Shown here: in pieces, positions 38,327 through 49,631 of the stretch
How the letters are laid out: each line of letters starts with the position of its first letter
Position numbering within the stretch: position 1 is the first letter of the stretch
Assembly (NCBI RefSeq): GCF_042186555.1
Contig: NC_133326.1
Coordinates: 585,484,119 to 585,548,118 of the forward strand
Length of the DNA: 64,000 nt
Direction of reading: 5' to 3'
Source: Aquarana catesbeiana
Lineage: Eukaryota > Chordata > Amphibia > Anura > Ranidae
Notes under the pieces: generated by a model
The model's input: only the letters and a program-made list of their open reading frames with translations
Databases searched by the model: none
What the model was told of the DNA's origin: nothing
Position numbers and translations under genes: made by a program

Positions 38327-39886
38327 AGGGCCCATTCACACCAGAAACTGCACATGTTTGCATGCATTCGAAGCGTGTTTGGTGTGTGCTTCAATATACT
38401 TTGGATGCATTTTGCATGTGTTTTGTGCTGCGTTTGCAGTGCATTTTAGTATACATTTTTGGGCATGGATTTCTTGGCTTAACCACTTCACGCCAGGAGG
38501 GCGTAAATGGATGTCCTCCCCTTTCATTGGTTATACTGGGTTGATGCATGCATCTACAGGCATCAACCCAGTATTGATCTTTTCAGCTGGCGATTCCCTG
38601 CACCATAAGAACACTCATAGCGGCTGTCCAGCCACTTGATTGTTCTTACAGGTAGCGGGAGAGGACGTTCCCACCTTCCGCCACCCTCCGGTGCTTCTAC
38701 TGGCTTGCCAGTGCGATCGGCGAACCGAAGAAGGAATCTGCCACTGGCGGAAGTTTACTATAGAGAATACCGGTGACCAGATGGTCCCCGGCAGTCTCTA
38801 TGACTCTTGGAGGCCTGGGCGCGACGTTGTGACGTCACGTCTGGCCTGGCAGTTATAAAAATGTGCTCAGCTGGAAAGCCGAGATCATTTTTTTTGTTTT
38901 TTTTTACCTCAGGCTTTCCAGCCTGGATGAGAGATATGAGTTCTTATAGACCCCAGATCTCGCCATAAAGAGGACCTGTCATGCCCTATTCCTATTACAA
39001 GGGATGTTTAAATTCCTTGTAATAGGAATAAAAGTGATTAAAAAAAAAAAAATTAAAGAAAAAGTGTAAAAATAAAACAATGAAAATAAAAAAAATAATA
39101 ATAATAATAAAAAAAAAAAATGTAAAGTGCCCCTGTCCCCACACAAAGAAGAGAACGCATACATGAGTCACACCCACATATGCAAACGTCGTTCAATTCA
39201 CACATGTGAGGTATCGCCACAAACGTTAGACTGAGAGCAACAATTCTATCCCAAGACCTCCTATGTAACTCTAAACAGGTAACCTGTAAACATTTTTAAG
39301 CGTTTCCTATGGAGATTTTTAAGTAACGAAGTTTTGGCGCCATTCCACAAGTGAGCGCAATTCTAAAGTGTGACATGTTAGGTATCTACTTGCTCGGCGT
39401 AACATCATCTTTCATATTATACAAAAAAATTGGGCTAACTTTAGTGTTTTGTTTTTTTTTTAATTCACAAAACTTTTGTTTCTTTAAAAAAAAAAAAAAA
39501 ACACGTTTGAGAAATTGCTGCTCAAATACCGTGTGATATAAAAAGTTGCAAGACTGCCATTTTATCCCCTAGACATATATAATGTTTGGGGGTTCTGAGT
39601 AATTTTCTAGCAAAAAAATTATTTTTACAAGTAGGAGCGGAGTGCCAGAATTGCCCCGGATGGCAAGCGGTTAAAGGTGCATTTGAAGTGCGTTTGTAGG
39701 GCGTTACCTGCATTTGCGGTGCAGAAATACGCAGCGTGCTCTACAATTTTTAACTACGCTGAACTACTCTGCTATGATGTGTACTATGCCCATTGGATTA
39801 CCTTGCTTTTGGGCTTTCTATGCAGTTGGAGTGGAGTTCAAAAAGAATCCAACTGCAGCCAACTGCGTTCGGTGTGAAAGGGCCCT
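38327..39886. mobile_element. Short hAT-like element split by a TTAA insertion
   Basis: Outer ends AGGGCCCATTCACACC and (complement) AGGGCCCTTTCACACC form inverted repeats. The element is interrupted at a TTAA by the 1.2 kb element at 38479-39674, giving a nested pair. No coding capacity. Confidence 0.65.
38479..39674. mobile_element. TTAA-flanked element with CCACTT-type ends
   Basis: TTAA on both sides (38479-38482 and 39671-39674). Ends TTAACCACTTCACGCC and (complement) TTAACCGCTTGCCATCC. Same family as 32074-33410, in opposite orientation, and as 11285-12148. No transposase, so probably a non-autonomous piggyBac-type element. A+T-rich centre with A-runs. Confidence 0.7.
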
Positions 39887-40523
39887 TAGCCACCTCGAAC
39901 TGCAGCAAACTAGCCACAGTTACAGTATTTGGCAGTCTGAATGTAGCCTTATGATGGACACTCCAGGTGAAAACCTGCTAGATTAGATTTTGGAGCTTGT
40001 AATTATGGTATTGTGGTATTTATAGAGACATGTTCTACATATACGGTAAAAGGTGTGAACACAAAAAAAGGACATGAGGACCAGTTAGGTGAGGTTGGAT
40101 TCTATCTGTCTTGAAAATGTCATGCATGACAAGTGGAAAGAAATATGTGAAATGTGTGATCACGGGGATAGTCTTCTGTGATGATGTAAGTAGTATCAGA
40201 ATTCAGGTGCAGCACTTCTGGAGAATTCAGCAGGGGAGGAGAAAAAGAGGCTTGTCAAAAGAGGATAAAAGTGGAGGATATGTATATTATTGACACCAGT
40301 GTAGTGGAGCAGAGCAATGAATGGAAATATGGGTAAAGAAGAGGGACTAAACATGGTCCAAGAAGGTAGAGGGACCCAACACCCGGGTATGCAGTGAAGG
40401 ATAAATACAGCTGTGATGCTAAAAGGCTTGTTTAGAGGATATCACAATATTGGTGGTACTTCTGAGGATTGAATGAATTAAATATTTATACGCTTTCTCT
40501 TTTTACTCTTGTTTGATCCACAG

Positions 40524-40619
40524 GCAATGTGAACTCTTTCATGGAGAAAGAAATCTTTGAGCAGCCAGAGTCCGTAGTTAACACAATGAAAGGGCGAGTC
40601 AACTTTGATGACCTAACAG
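40524..40619 (+). CDS. gfpt1: GFPT1-B exon: linker leading into SIS1
   Basis: Acceptor GATCCACAG, donor gtaaga. It encodes [19 protein letters not shown] then [12 protein letters not shown], the segment after the glutaminase domain. Mammals read NFSSFMQKEIFEQ and FDDYT. 96 nt; starts with two bases of a Gly codon. Confidence 0.92.
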
Positions 40620-40956
40620 GTAAGAACATCAGATTTTTGCTGCTTTTGGAAAAGCTGTGTGTTATACCTACACTAAGTGCCTGTTTACCAATTATACCAA
40701 ACCTCAAAAGCCTCATGCACATTGGGTGTTTGATTTTCTCCTCTAAATGCCTTTTATGGCTGGCAGGAAAAATCTGCTTAAAAACACAGTACACAGTAAT
40801 TTAGTTCGAAAATTTTCATTTTATAAATGTTAGTTCGACTCTCCAACGGTTAAATGGGACAAGTCCACAATTGTTTTTGATCGTAGTATGGAGAAAAATA
40901 GAGAGCATGGAAAAATGTTTTAGCTTCTTTTATGAACTAGTCAAATTCTAACTTTT

Positions 40957-41188
40957 AGGCTGGGTTCACACTAGCTGCAGCAGGGGGCGAATCAAGTCCG
41001 AATTTTTGTCTGAATTTGGACCCGAAACGGAGCCAAAGACGCACAGGACCCTTTTCCAGTGCGGACCCAGGCCGCCCCGGAGCTGTGTGAACCAGCTCCA
41101 TTGAGAGCCGGTTACAGTCTCCTGTCATGTGAATTTGATGCGGGGAAACATGCATCCAATTCACATACTGTAAGTGTGAATCCAGCCT
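40957..41188. mobile_element. Short inverted-repeat element in GFPT1-B intron
   Basis: The left end AGGCTGGGTTCACACTAG and the complement of the right end (AGGCTGGATTCACACTTA) form an inverted repeat. No proteins. hAT-like MITE by its end design; target duplication not clear. Confidence 0.6.
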
Positions 41189-41379
41189 TAATGTGGTACT
41201 CAGTTGTGGAAAATAATGCTTATTACCTGATGTAATGTGCATGTGCCAGGAAAAGTTTAATCCGGAATTAGAATTTTCGACGTCACGAATGTATGACATA
41301 GGAATGTAAATGTATGAAAGAACAATACAAACAAAGGTTTCTGTATAGTGTATGCAAAATGTAATTTATAAATAGATTT

Positions 41380-41383
<4 letters not shown>

Positions 41384-41425
<42 letters not shown>
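41384..41425. repeat. (TA)n before the Tc1-like MITE
   Basis: About 21 TA units, followed by CACA and the transposon end. Confidence 0.8.
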
Positions 41426-41429
<4 letters not shown>

Positions 41430-41431
<2 letters not shown>

Positions 41432-41831
41432 GTATCTCACAAATGTGAGTACACCCCTCACATTTTTGTAAATATTTTATCATATCTTTTCATGTGCCAA
41501 CATTGAAGAAATGACACTTTGCTACAGAGTAGTGAGTGTACAGCTTGTATAACAGTGTCAATTTGCTGTCCTCTCAAAATAATTCAACACACAGCCATTA
41601 ATGTCTAAACCACTGGCAACAAAAGTGAGTACACCCCTAAGTGAAAATGTCAAAATTAGTCCCAAAGTTTCAATATTTTGTGTGGCCACCATTATTTCCA
41701 CTGTTATACAAGCTGTACACTCACTACTTTACATTGTAGCAAAGTGTCATTTCTTCAGTGTTGTCACATGAAAATATATAAAAAAAAATTTACAAAAATG
41801 TGAGGGGTGTACTCACTTTTGTGAGATACTG
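41430..41831. mobile_element. Internally deleted Tc1-like element (MITE)
   Basis: Both ends correspond to those of 25447-27087 (CAGTATCTCACAAATGTGAG at the left; complement at the right), including the shared CAACACACAGCCATTAATG segment, but all transposase is missing. A TA follows the right end. It sits between two TA microsatellites in the intron between the first two copy B exons. Confidence 0.85.

Positions 41832-41835
<4 letters not shown>

Positions 41836-41901
<66 letters not shown>
41836..41901. repeat. (TA)n after the Tc1-like MITE
   Basis: About 33 TA units starting just after GTATG. Confidence 0.85.
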
Positions 41902-41904
<3 letters not shown>

Positions 41905-42522
41905 TATATAGTATTTTCACTACAACCCTATTGGCTGATAAACATATAAAAATATACTTATACATGTAAATAAACCTTGCTTTGCATTATACTTTTGATG
42001 ATATCATAAGCAATAAAATAAACTTGCTTGCTATATCTTGGAGTCCATTCAAGTAGCTGGTCTGGACCAATTATTTAAGGGCCTTTGAACAAAATTAGCT
42101 GATTGGCATCATTTATTGCTTTAATGAGCAATTTTTCAGAATTTCTTACAAACATTCAAATGAAAATCTAACCGTATATTACCAGCTTTAGTCAAGTGTC
42201 AGTGCCATGCTGCAGTATATGTTTGATGCTGTTGTCCTATTAATATGATTATTGTCCCAGATGAGTCCATTCTACCTGGAAAGGTATCTGACATTATGGT
42301 GAGCTGTCTTCTTTTACAACACTGCCTCTGTGCTCTTCAGACTCTAGTACAGGTATATAGGGTACCTGATCCAAGAATGCCCAGCTTGTCTCTGTTCTGG
42401 CAGAACAGCTAGAATGTTCTCACTGCAGGCTACGCTACAGTACAGAGCCCACTGCCAAGACTTCTGTTTATAAGAAGTAAAATATTATTATGTCCTTTAT
42501 TTCATTTTTATATTTTTAACAG

Positions 42523-42620
42523 TAAATTTGGGCGGCCTGAAAAATCACATCAAAGAAATTCAAAGATGTCGACGACTAATCCTCATTGCCTGTGCAACTA
42601 GTTACCATGCTGGAGTTGCT
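42523..42620 (+). CDS. gfpt1: GFPT1-B exon: SIS1 start, GTSYH motif altered
   Basis: Acceptor TTTTTAACAG, donor gtaagt. It encodes [19 protein letters not shown] then [13 protein letters not shown]. The usual sequence is ACGTSYH; here Gly is Ala. In E. coli GlmS this corresponds to Gly301, next to the sugar-phosphate-binding Thr302 and Ser303. Confidence 0.93.
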
Positions 42621-43452
42621 GTAAGTGTGTATTACCCTTCATATTTTAAACATTCTATACTTTCCTCAATGCTGTTTAAGAGTAAGTAGGCATAAATAGC
42701 TATAAGTGGTCATTATTCTTGCCTTGTGGCTCTGGGTCCTGTGTTCATTTACCACCAGGGACACTATATTCATGGCAGAGACAGTATAAGCATGGAGTAT
42801 GTCCTTCCCTTGTTTATGTCAATTTCCTTGGGATTACTGTTGCCTCCCACAATCCAAAAACAAACTGAAAAGTTATTAGCCTTCTGCTTAAACTGTGTAT
42901 ATGACAGGAATGTTAGACCGTGAGTACTCTTGGGGGACTGATATAAATGGTTCTGTGTCCTCCAAAACACTTTGTAATATGTTGCCACTGTAAATACTGA
43001 CCAGAAAAAAACCTTGCTCTATGTGTCACTTTAAATAGATGTAGTGACGTCACATGGGCAGGGCTACAGGGGAGGTTGCCCTGGGCACAAAATTATATCT
43101 CCCAGATTTTGCTGGACCATCTTCAGATTTCAGCAAAATTCCAGCATCAGTGGGGACAGAGAAAGCACTAAGACCCTGACAGGGATTATTGCCCTTTTCT
43201 ACTTTAGCCAAACAAAAAAATGTTGGGCTTGTAGATACACTTCAAGGAGCCTACAGATCAACCCACTGTATAGCTCATGCTACAATCACATCACAAACTC
43301 TTATTAGTTCATCAAAGTCTCCTGCTGTTTAACATTTTCTCTGTGGTGGTAGGTTGCATTTATTCTTTTGGTGGTTCATAGGAATTAAACTTGTTTCTTA
43401 AGGTTCTAGGCAAAAAGAACTAACCCTTAGAGACAGTTCTCCATGTTAATGA

Positions 43453-43644
<192 letters not shown>

Positions 43645-44221
43645 TAGACCTTTTCTAAAAGGTTTTATAACACAATCACAAAATACTAATATTGTATTAC
43701 ATTACTGCTACAAAATTGTTATGTAAAAAATGTATATTACCATAGCTTTTAGTTAAATAAATGTGATAGCTGAGCAAAAAAAGTAGTATATCCCCCTTCC
43801 CCACATACATAAATATCTGCTACTGAGATAACTCTGGTGTCCGTAGATTGATGGACCACCAGGAACCATCTATGAGAGGCATGGCATAAATTGATAATCT
43901 CTTTATACACAGTTGGGATGTTTTATTAGCAATTCAAGAAAAGAAGAATAAAGCTTTAACCAATTGCCATCATTTACAGCTAGCCATGGACTGGTGTGGG
44001 TTACACTTGTGCTTTTCCTTTCCTCATTTATGTGCTTACCTCACTGTGCACGATCTTCAATATGAATGGCTAAATAACCATCCAAATCTTTTTGGACCTC
44101 CTGTATTAAAAAGGAAAAGTATTGTAGATGGTGGTACCCAAAGCAAACACTTACAATCTGGCTTGTGACCCATGTATAACAGATAAAAAGAAAAAATAAC
44201 ACAATTAGTTGCTGTAGCTAA

Positions 44222-44476
<255 letters not shown>

Positions 44477-46023
44477 TAAAAGCTGACATGGATTTAAAAA
44501 TATTGTACAATCTTCTCTAAATGTACCAACAGGCACAGTATGTGGTACATGGTTCTTCTTGAAAAATCCATTCAGTTCCTATCCAGTGTGGTTAGCCTAC
44601 TCAAAGCAAAGTAACCATAGGGTGGATCAAAGAAGTGAATAAGATGGCATTTAGAGCTCAGATAGTATCGCAGGTGATTGCCAGAGAATTAGTAATTTGT
44701 TTCATCATTAGTATCATTTGTTTGATATCTGGCTGTTCCCTTATTCACCGGATTAAACCCAAATGTCTGTGATAGAATAAAGAGACAACCCACATTCTGA
44801 CTGATTTGGCAATTCTAGTTAACCATGGGGTGGACCAATGATTTGAATAAGATAGCTTTATGAGCCCAGTTGGTATCGAAGGTGATTGCCAGAGAATGAG
44901 TCATTTGTTTCATGTATTTGATATCTGGCTATTCCCATATGCACTGGATGAAACCCAAATGTCTGAGATAGAATAGAAGATATAACCCATGACAATGTCC
45001 CTTCACTCTGACCGATTTGGCAATACTAGTTGGAGTGCAGGGACGTAGATAAAGGGGGGGGGGTAGGGGGGTCCAACCCCCCCAGAGCATCAGTTAATGT
45101 CACAGGAGCTAGGCTAGTGTAACCTATCAGGTTCGGGAGCAGCACTGCCACTGGGAAGACCAGTTAAAAATATGTTTGTTCCCGGTATGCCCGCATTGTA
45201 AAATAACGGGTTGGTACATGGACAGTCCTGTATAATGTCAGGAGGGAGGGAGGAAGGCACTTATGATGAGCTTCAGCTACCTATTGGCTAAGGAGGCAGC
45301 AGGGGGAGGGGCTGCAGCCTCCTCAGCCAATGGGTACACAAAGTGCATTGTCCTTCCCTCCAAATTCATCCCGCGGGCTTCTTGTCTTAGTGTGTGTGGG
45401 AAGAACCAACTCTGATGTGGGGAGAAGGCTGAACAGAAGTTGCAGAATTGCATGGAATTAGTGAACTTCTTGCAGTGATCAGAGGTGAGAGAGGAGAAAA
45501 GTTCCTTTCACTTTCACAAGTTTACTTTCATTTGCATCGGCATCTCTCACCCCCAGCTCCATTTCCCCTCCCTCCGTCTACTACATGGCTGTACATCTGG
45601 CCGGTAAGATAGCGTTGCCACCTCATCCCTTTAAACCCGAACACATATTAATTACACAGGTTCTGTGACTGATTAAGGTAGCAGTTAATCTCACTTAGTG
45701 CCTTATCTGCATTAAATTAGCCTCAGAACCTGTGTAATTCATATGTGTTCGGTTTTAAAAAGATGAGGTGGCAACCCTACGGTAAGACCATGCAGTAAAT
45801 AACTCTCACACCGATCCTCATCCCCCTCTCCTCCCCTGTTCACTTTCTCCCGTTCTTTTCTGCTCTCCACCTCCCATACATCTGCACTGAACACGTCCTG
45901 CAGCCTCTCACATTATGACATTCCACTCTAGAAGCCCACACACTGTCTGCTAACACCCTTTCCACTACTAAAGTGACACTCAGGCTACTGTTTGCTATTC
46001 TGTTACTACTTGTGACAGGAATA

Positions 46024-46166
46024 CTAATAGTATACAATGCAATACTGTCTGCAGCCACGAATGATACAGCCACAGCACCTGTGATCATCAGCATGATAAT
46101 AATGATCACAGGTGCTGTGGCTGTATCATTCATGGCTGCAGACAGTATTGCATTGTATACTATTAG
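46024..46166. repeat. Near-perfect hairpin, 65-bp arms
   Basis: The left arm 46024-46088 and right arm 46102-46166 are complementary at 64 of 65 positions (one C/T difference), with a 13-nt spacer. Arms start CTAATAGTATACAATGCAAT. Open frames across it on both strands are products of the symmetry. Confidence 0.92.
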
Positions 46167-46185
46167 GGCTTTTTTTTCAGCTGAA

Positions 46186-47600
46186 ATGTAGTACACCCTG
46201 AACCATGGACTCTGTACATAGCACACCCTGAACCCTGGACTCTGTACATAGCACACCCTGAACCCTGCACCCTGTAATAGCACACCCGTAACCCTGAACT
46301 CTGTACATAGCACAACCTAAACCCTGCACTCTGTGCATAGCATACCCTAAACCCTGGACTCTGTACATAGCACACACTGAACCCTGTACCCTGCACTCTG
46401 TACACAGCACACCCTGAACCCTGCACTCTGTACACAGCACACCCTGGACTCTGTACATAGCACACCCTGAACCCTGGACTCTGTACAAAGCACACCCTGA
46501 ACCCTGGACTATATACATAGCACATCCTAAACCCTGCATTCTGTGCATAGCACACCAAGAACCCTGGACTATGTACATAGCACATCCTAAACCTTGCACT
46601 CTGTGCATAGCACACCCTAAACCCTGGACTCTGTACATAGCACACCCTAAACCCTGGACTCTGTACATAGCACACACTGAACCCTGGACTATGTACATAC
46701 CACACCCTGAACCCTGCACTCTGTACATACCACACCCTGAACCCTGCACTCTGTACACAGCACACCCTGGACTCTGTACATAGCACACCTTGAACCCTGG
46801 ACTCTGTACATAGCACACAAAGAACCCTGGACTATGTACATAGCACATCCTAAACCCTGCACTCTGTGCATAGCACACCCTAAACCCTGGACTCTGTACA
46901 TAGCACACACTAAACCCTGGACTCTGTACATAGCACACCCTGAACCCTGGAGTCTGTACATAGTACACCCTGAACCATGTACATAGCACACCCTGAACCC
47001 TGGACTATGTACCTAGCACACCCTGAACCCTGGACTATGTACATAGCACACCCTGAACCCTGGACTATGTACATAGCACACCCTGAACCCTGGACTCTGC
47101 ACATAGCACACCTTGAACCCTGGGCTATGTAAATAGCACACCCTAAACCCTGGATTATGTACATAGAACACTCTAAACCCTGGACTATGTATATATCACA
47201 CCCTGAACCCTGGACTATGTAGATAGCACACCCTAAACCCTGGACTATGTAAATAGCACACCCTAAACCCTGGATTATGTAAATAGCACACCCTAAACCC
47301 TGGACTCTGTACATAGCACACCCTGAACCCTGGACTCTGTACATAGCACACCCTGAACTCTGGACTCTGTACTTAGCACACCCTGAACCCTTCACTCCGT
47401 ATGTAGCACACTCCTGAACCCTGCACTCTGTGCATAGTGCACCCTGAACTCTGCACGTAGCATGCCCTAAACTCTGCACTCTGTACGTAGCACACCCTGA
47501 ACCCTTCACTCTGTACGTAACGCGCCCTGAACTTTGCACTCTGTACGTAGCACACCCTGAATTCTGTATATTACACACCCTGAACCCTTCACTCTGTAGG
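46186..47600. repeat. Minisatellite, about 30-bp unit, about 47 copies
   Basis: Tandem variants of TAGCACACCCTGAACCCTGG followed by ACTCTGTACA. Variants alternate GACTATGT with GACTCTGT and CCTAAACC with CCTGAACC. A longer period is suggested by near-identical blocks about 264 bp apart (starting near 46556 and 46820). Because the unit is a multiple of three, long repetitive open frames (VQGSGCAMYR type) arise on the minus strand; I do not regard them as genes. Confidence 0.92.
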
Positions 47601-47723
47601 TAACTGGGTACTCAAGGATGAACCCCCCTCCCCCAGGAAAAAAAAAATTATCTACAGCCCTGTTGGAGTGTGAGTTTTGTTTCTTCTTTGTAAAGATTTA
47701 CAGGATCATTTCTCTTTTAACAG

Positions 47724-47838
47724 GCATACACTAGCCAGTTTGTAACACTGGTCATGTTTGCACTCATGGTTTGTGATGACCATTTCTCCAAGCAAGAGCG
47801 ACGCAAGCAAATTATACATGGTCTGAAAATGCTGCCAG
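47724..47838 (+). CDS. gfpt1: GFPT1-B exon: linker between SIS domains
   Basis: Same length and phase as 1435-1549. It encodes [19 protein letters not shown], then [19 protein letters not shown]. This is the most changed shared exon (six replacements against copy A). Splice sites intact. Confidence 0.93.
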
Positions 47839-48289
47839 GTATGAATCATTAAATAATGCACCTGAATGTCACTCTTACCTTTATATGTTTAGTTTAGCCT
47901 CGCCATGTTGATGTATGTGTACTGCTTCATTTATTTTGTATAGAGTCCATTCTAGGCAGTAGATAAGATCAGGCTGTGTACTGCTCCCTGATTGTGTCAC
48001 AAAACTACACATCATTTGTCATAACTACCATTTGCTGGTCTCACAGAAAAGGTCGAGGATGCTATATGCCAGTTGTGATGAACTAGGAGTGCACAAAGAG
48101 AGCAAGCACACAGAGGCTTAGCACACATGCCTCACATGCAGGGCATTTATTGTTGTTTTTTTTCAGGTAACATTTATGTTATAGAGGCTGCTAATTTTAA
48201 TTTAACATCTAACATTATGAATATACAATATGCAATATGGCAATGCTTGCTTTGTCTTTGACATTTTTGCCTTTTCTTTTCTATCTCAG

Positions 48290-48417
48290 ATCACATTAAG
48301 GAGGTACTTAGTCTTGATGATGAGATTCAGAAGTTGGCAGCTGAACTGTACCAACAGAAATCTGTGTTAATCATGGGTCGTGGATATCACTATGCAACCT
48401 GCCTGGAAGGTGCCTTG
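48290..48417 (+). CDS. gfpt1: GFPT1-B exon: start of SIS domain 2
   Basis: Same length as 1841-1968 and differs in protein only at HIKEV versus NIKEV. It encodes [19 protein letters not shown] unchanged. Confidence 0.94.
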
Positions 48418-49043
48418 GTAGGTTGAAGCCTCCCAGGCTTATTGTTGTCATGAGTTTCTTGCCTGCTGAATTATTGGTGCAGCATCTGAAGCTGTACTTT
48501 TCTAAATGATGACTGTGGTGTCCGGCTCAGAACAAATGTCACATACTCAAGACCTCTAACCTAATGGAAAAACTAGATTTTTTTAAAAGGGAGCTGCTGA
48601 CATCCCTAAATAATTAATGAACATTCTAGCTTTTTTCTTAGAAATGTGGGTGCAGATAAGGTGCAGTCCAGGACCTGACAATTGTTATCTGTACCCACTC
48701 ATCCCCTCAACATCAGAACCTTCCAAGGGCAAGTAGGGGAAATTCCTTTTACATGATGTCCAGAATCAGACCTGGCCTGCTGGGAGATTATAAGGAGGAG
48801 AACTTGCCGCACATGAGGGCATAGATTACTATTCTTCCACATATGTCTGTTAGAGTAACGAGGACTTCATAAACAGTGTTCTTTACCACTAAAATCTGTT
48901 TTTATTCATGGTTTAATTATTTAATTTTTTTTTTTTTAGTGAAAATTGCATTGGGGTTACATTTTGGGGCCTTATTAAACAGAGACCAGTTTTGAACAAT
49001 TGTTTAACTATTAGTAGCAGTAACCTTTTTTTTTTCTTTGTAG

Positions 49044-49211
49044 AAAATTAAGGAAATCACCTATATGCATTCGGAAGCGATCATGGCTGGGGAGCTGAAG
49101 CATGGTCCACTGGCCTTGGTAGACAACCTAATGCCGGTCATCATGATTATAATGAGGGATCATGCCTATATCAAGTGCCAGAATGCTCTGCAGCAAGTGG
49201 TAACTAGACAT
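49044..49211 (+). CDS. gfpt1: GFPT1-B exon: SIS2 catalytic segment
   Basis: It encodes [22 protein letters not shown], retaining the catalytic Glu and His equivalents. Changes against copy A: G to A and L to M in SEAIMAGE, K to N in VDNLMP, HT to YI, and VTRH for VARQ at the end. E. coli GlmS also has Ala at the first of these positions, so that change may be tolerated. Confidence 0.94.
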
Positions 49212-49308
49212 GTAGGTCAAAGACGAAAGCAAAGCTAAATAAGGTTTCATAGAAATGCTCTAGTTTCATCAACTCTGGTTACCATATGTATCTTCTAAAT
49301 TGTAATAG

Positions 49309-49470
49309 GGGCGTCCAGTTGTGATCTGTGACAAGGAGGACTCAGAAACAATTAACACATTCAAACCTACAATTAAGGTTCCTCACACAGTGGACTGTCT
49401 TCAAGGAATACTGAGTGTGATCCCCCTGCAGCTCCTTGCCTTCCATCTTGCTGTTCTCAGAGGATTTGAT
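49309..49470 (+). CDS. gfpt1: GFPT1-B penultimate coding exon
   Basis: Counterpart of 3678-3839: [20 protein letters not shown] and then [20 protein letters not shown]. The basic KR pair of copy A (IKRT) is lost (FKPT). Confidence 0.94.
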
Positions 49471-49589
49471 GTAAGTTGTTGGCACCCGTACGTCAGCTTT
49501 CTAGCTGGGCATTTAACAAAGGGTTCTTGGTGTTCTATATCATCCTTGTTTGAGTGACCAATACCTTCTCTCATTTCCTCTATCCATAG

Positions 49590-49631
49590 GTGGATTGTCC
49601 AAGAAACTTAGCCAAATCTGTGACTGAGTAG
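49590..49631 (+). CDS. gfpt1: GFPT1-B terminal exon with shortened tail
   Basis: It encodes VDCPRNLAKSVTE and TAG, one Val shorter than the universal SVTVE, through a clean 3-bp deletion. The Schiff-base Lys is kept. Confidence 0.94.
   Translation: MDCPRNLAKSVTE

Larger units (their letters stand above)
45038..47662. mobile_element. hAT-like insertion in GFPT1-B intron, 2.6 kb
   Basis: The ends CAGGGACGTAGATAA and (complement) CAGGGCTGTAGATAA are inverted repeats. The 8-bp direct repeat TTGGAGTG lies at 45030-45037 and 47663-47670. The matching intron of copy A has one TTGGAGTG (about 1374-1381), an empty site. An 8-bp duplication and CAGGG ends fit the hAT superfamily. No transposase found; the interior holds G-runs, a hairpin (46024-46166) and a minisatellite (46186-47600). 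Confidence 0.85.

Noticed and set aside
45973..46191. 72-codon hydrophobic frame resembling a membrane peptide
   Set aside because: It lies across the 65-bp hairpin; both strands give similar products because of the symmetry.
46177..46989. 270-codon repetitive open frame (and 217-, 222-, 157- and 100-codon relatives) on the minus strand
   Set aside because: Produced by the 30-bp minisatellite, whose unit length is divisible by three; overlapping frames are all open and no non-repetitive domain is present.
46186..47600. Possible CRISPR array
   Set aside because: Units are contiguous variants with no unique spacers, and the context is a vertebrate intron.
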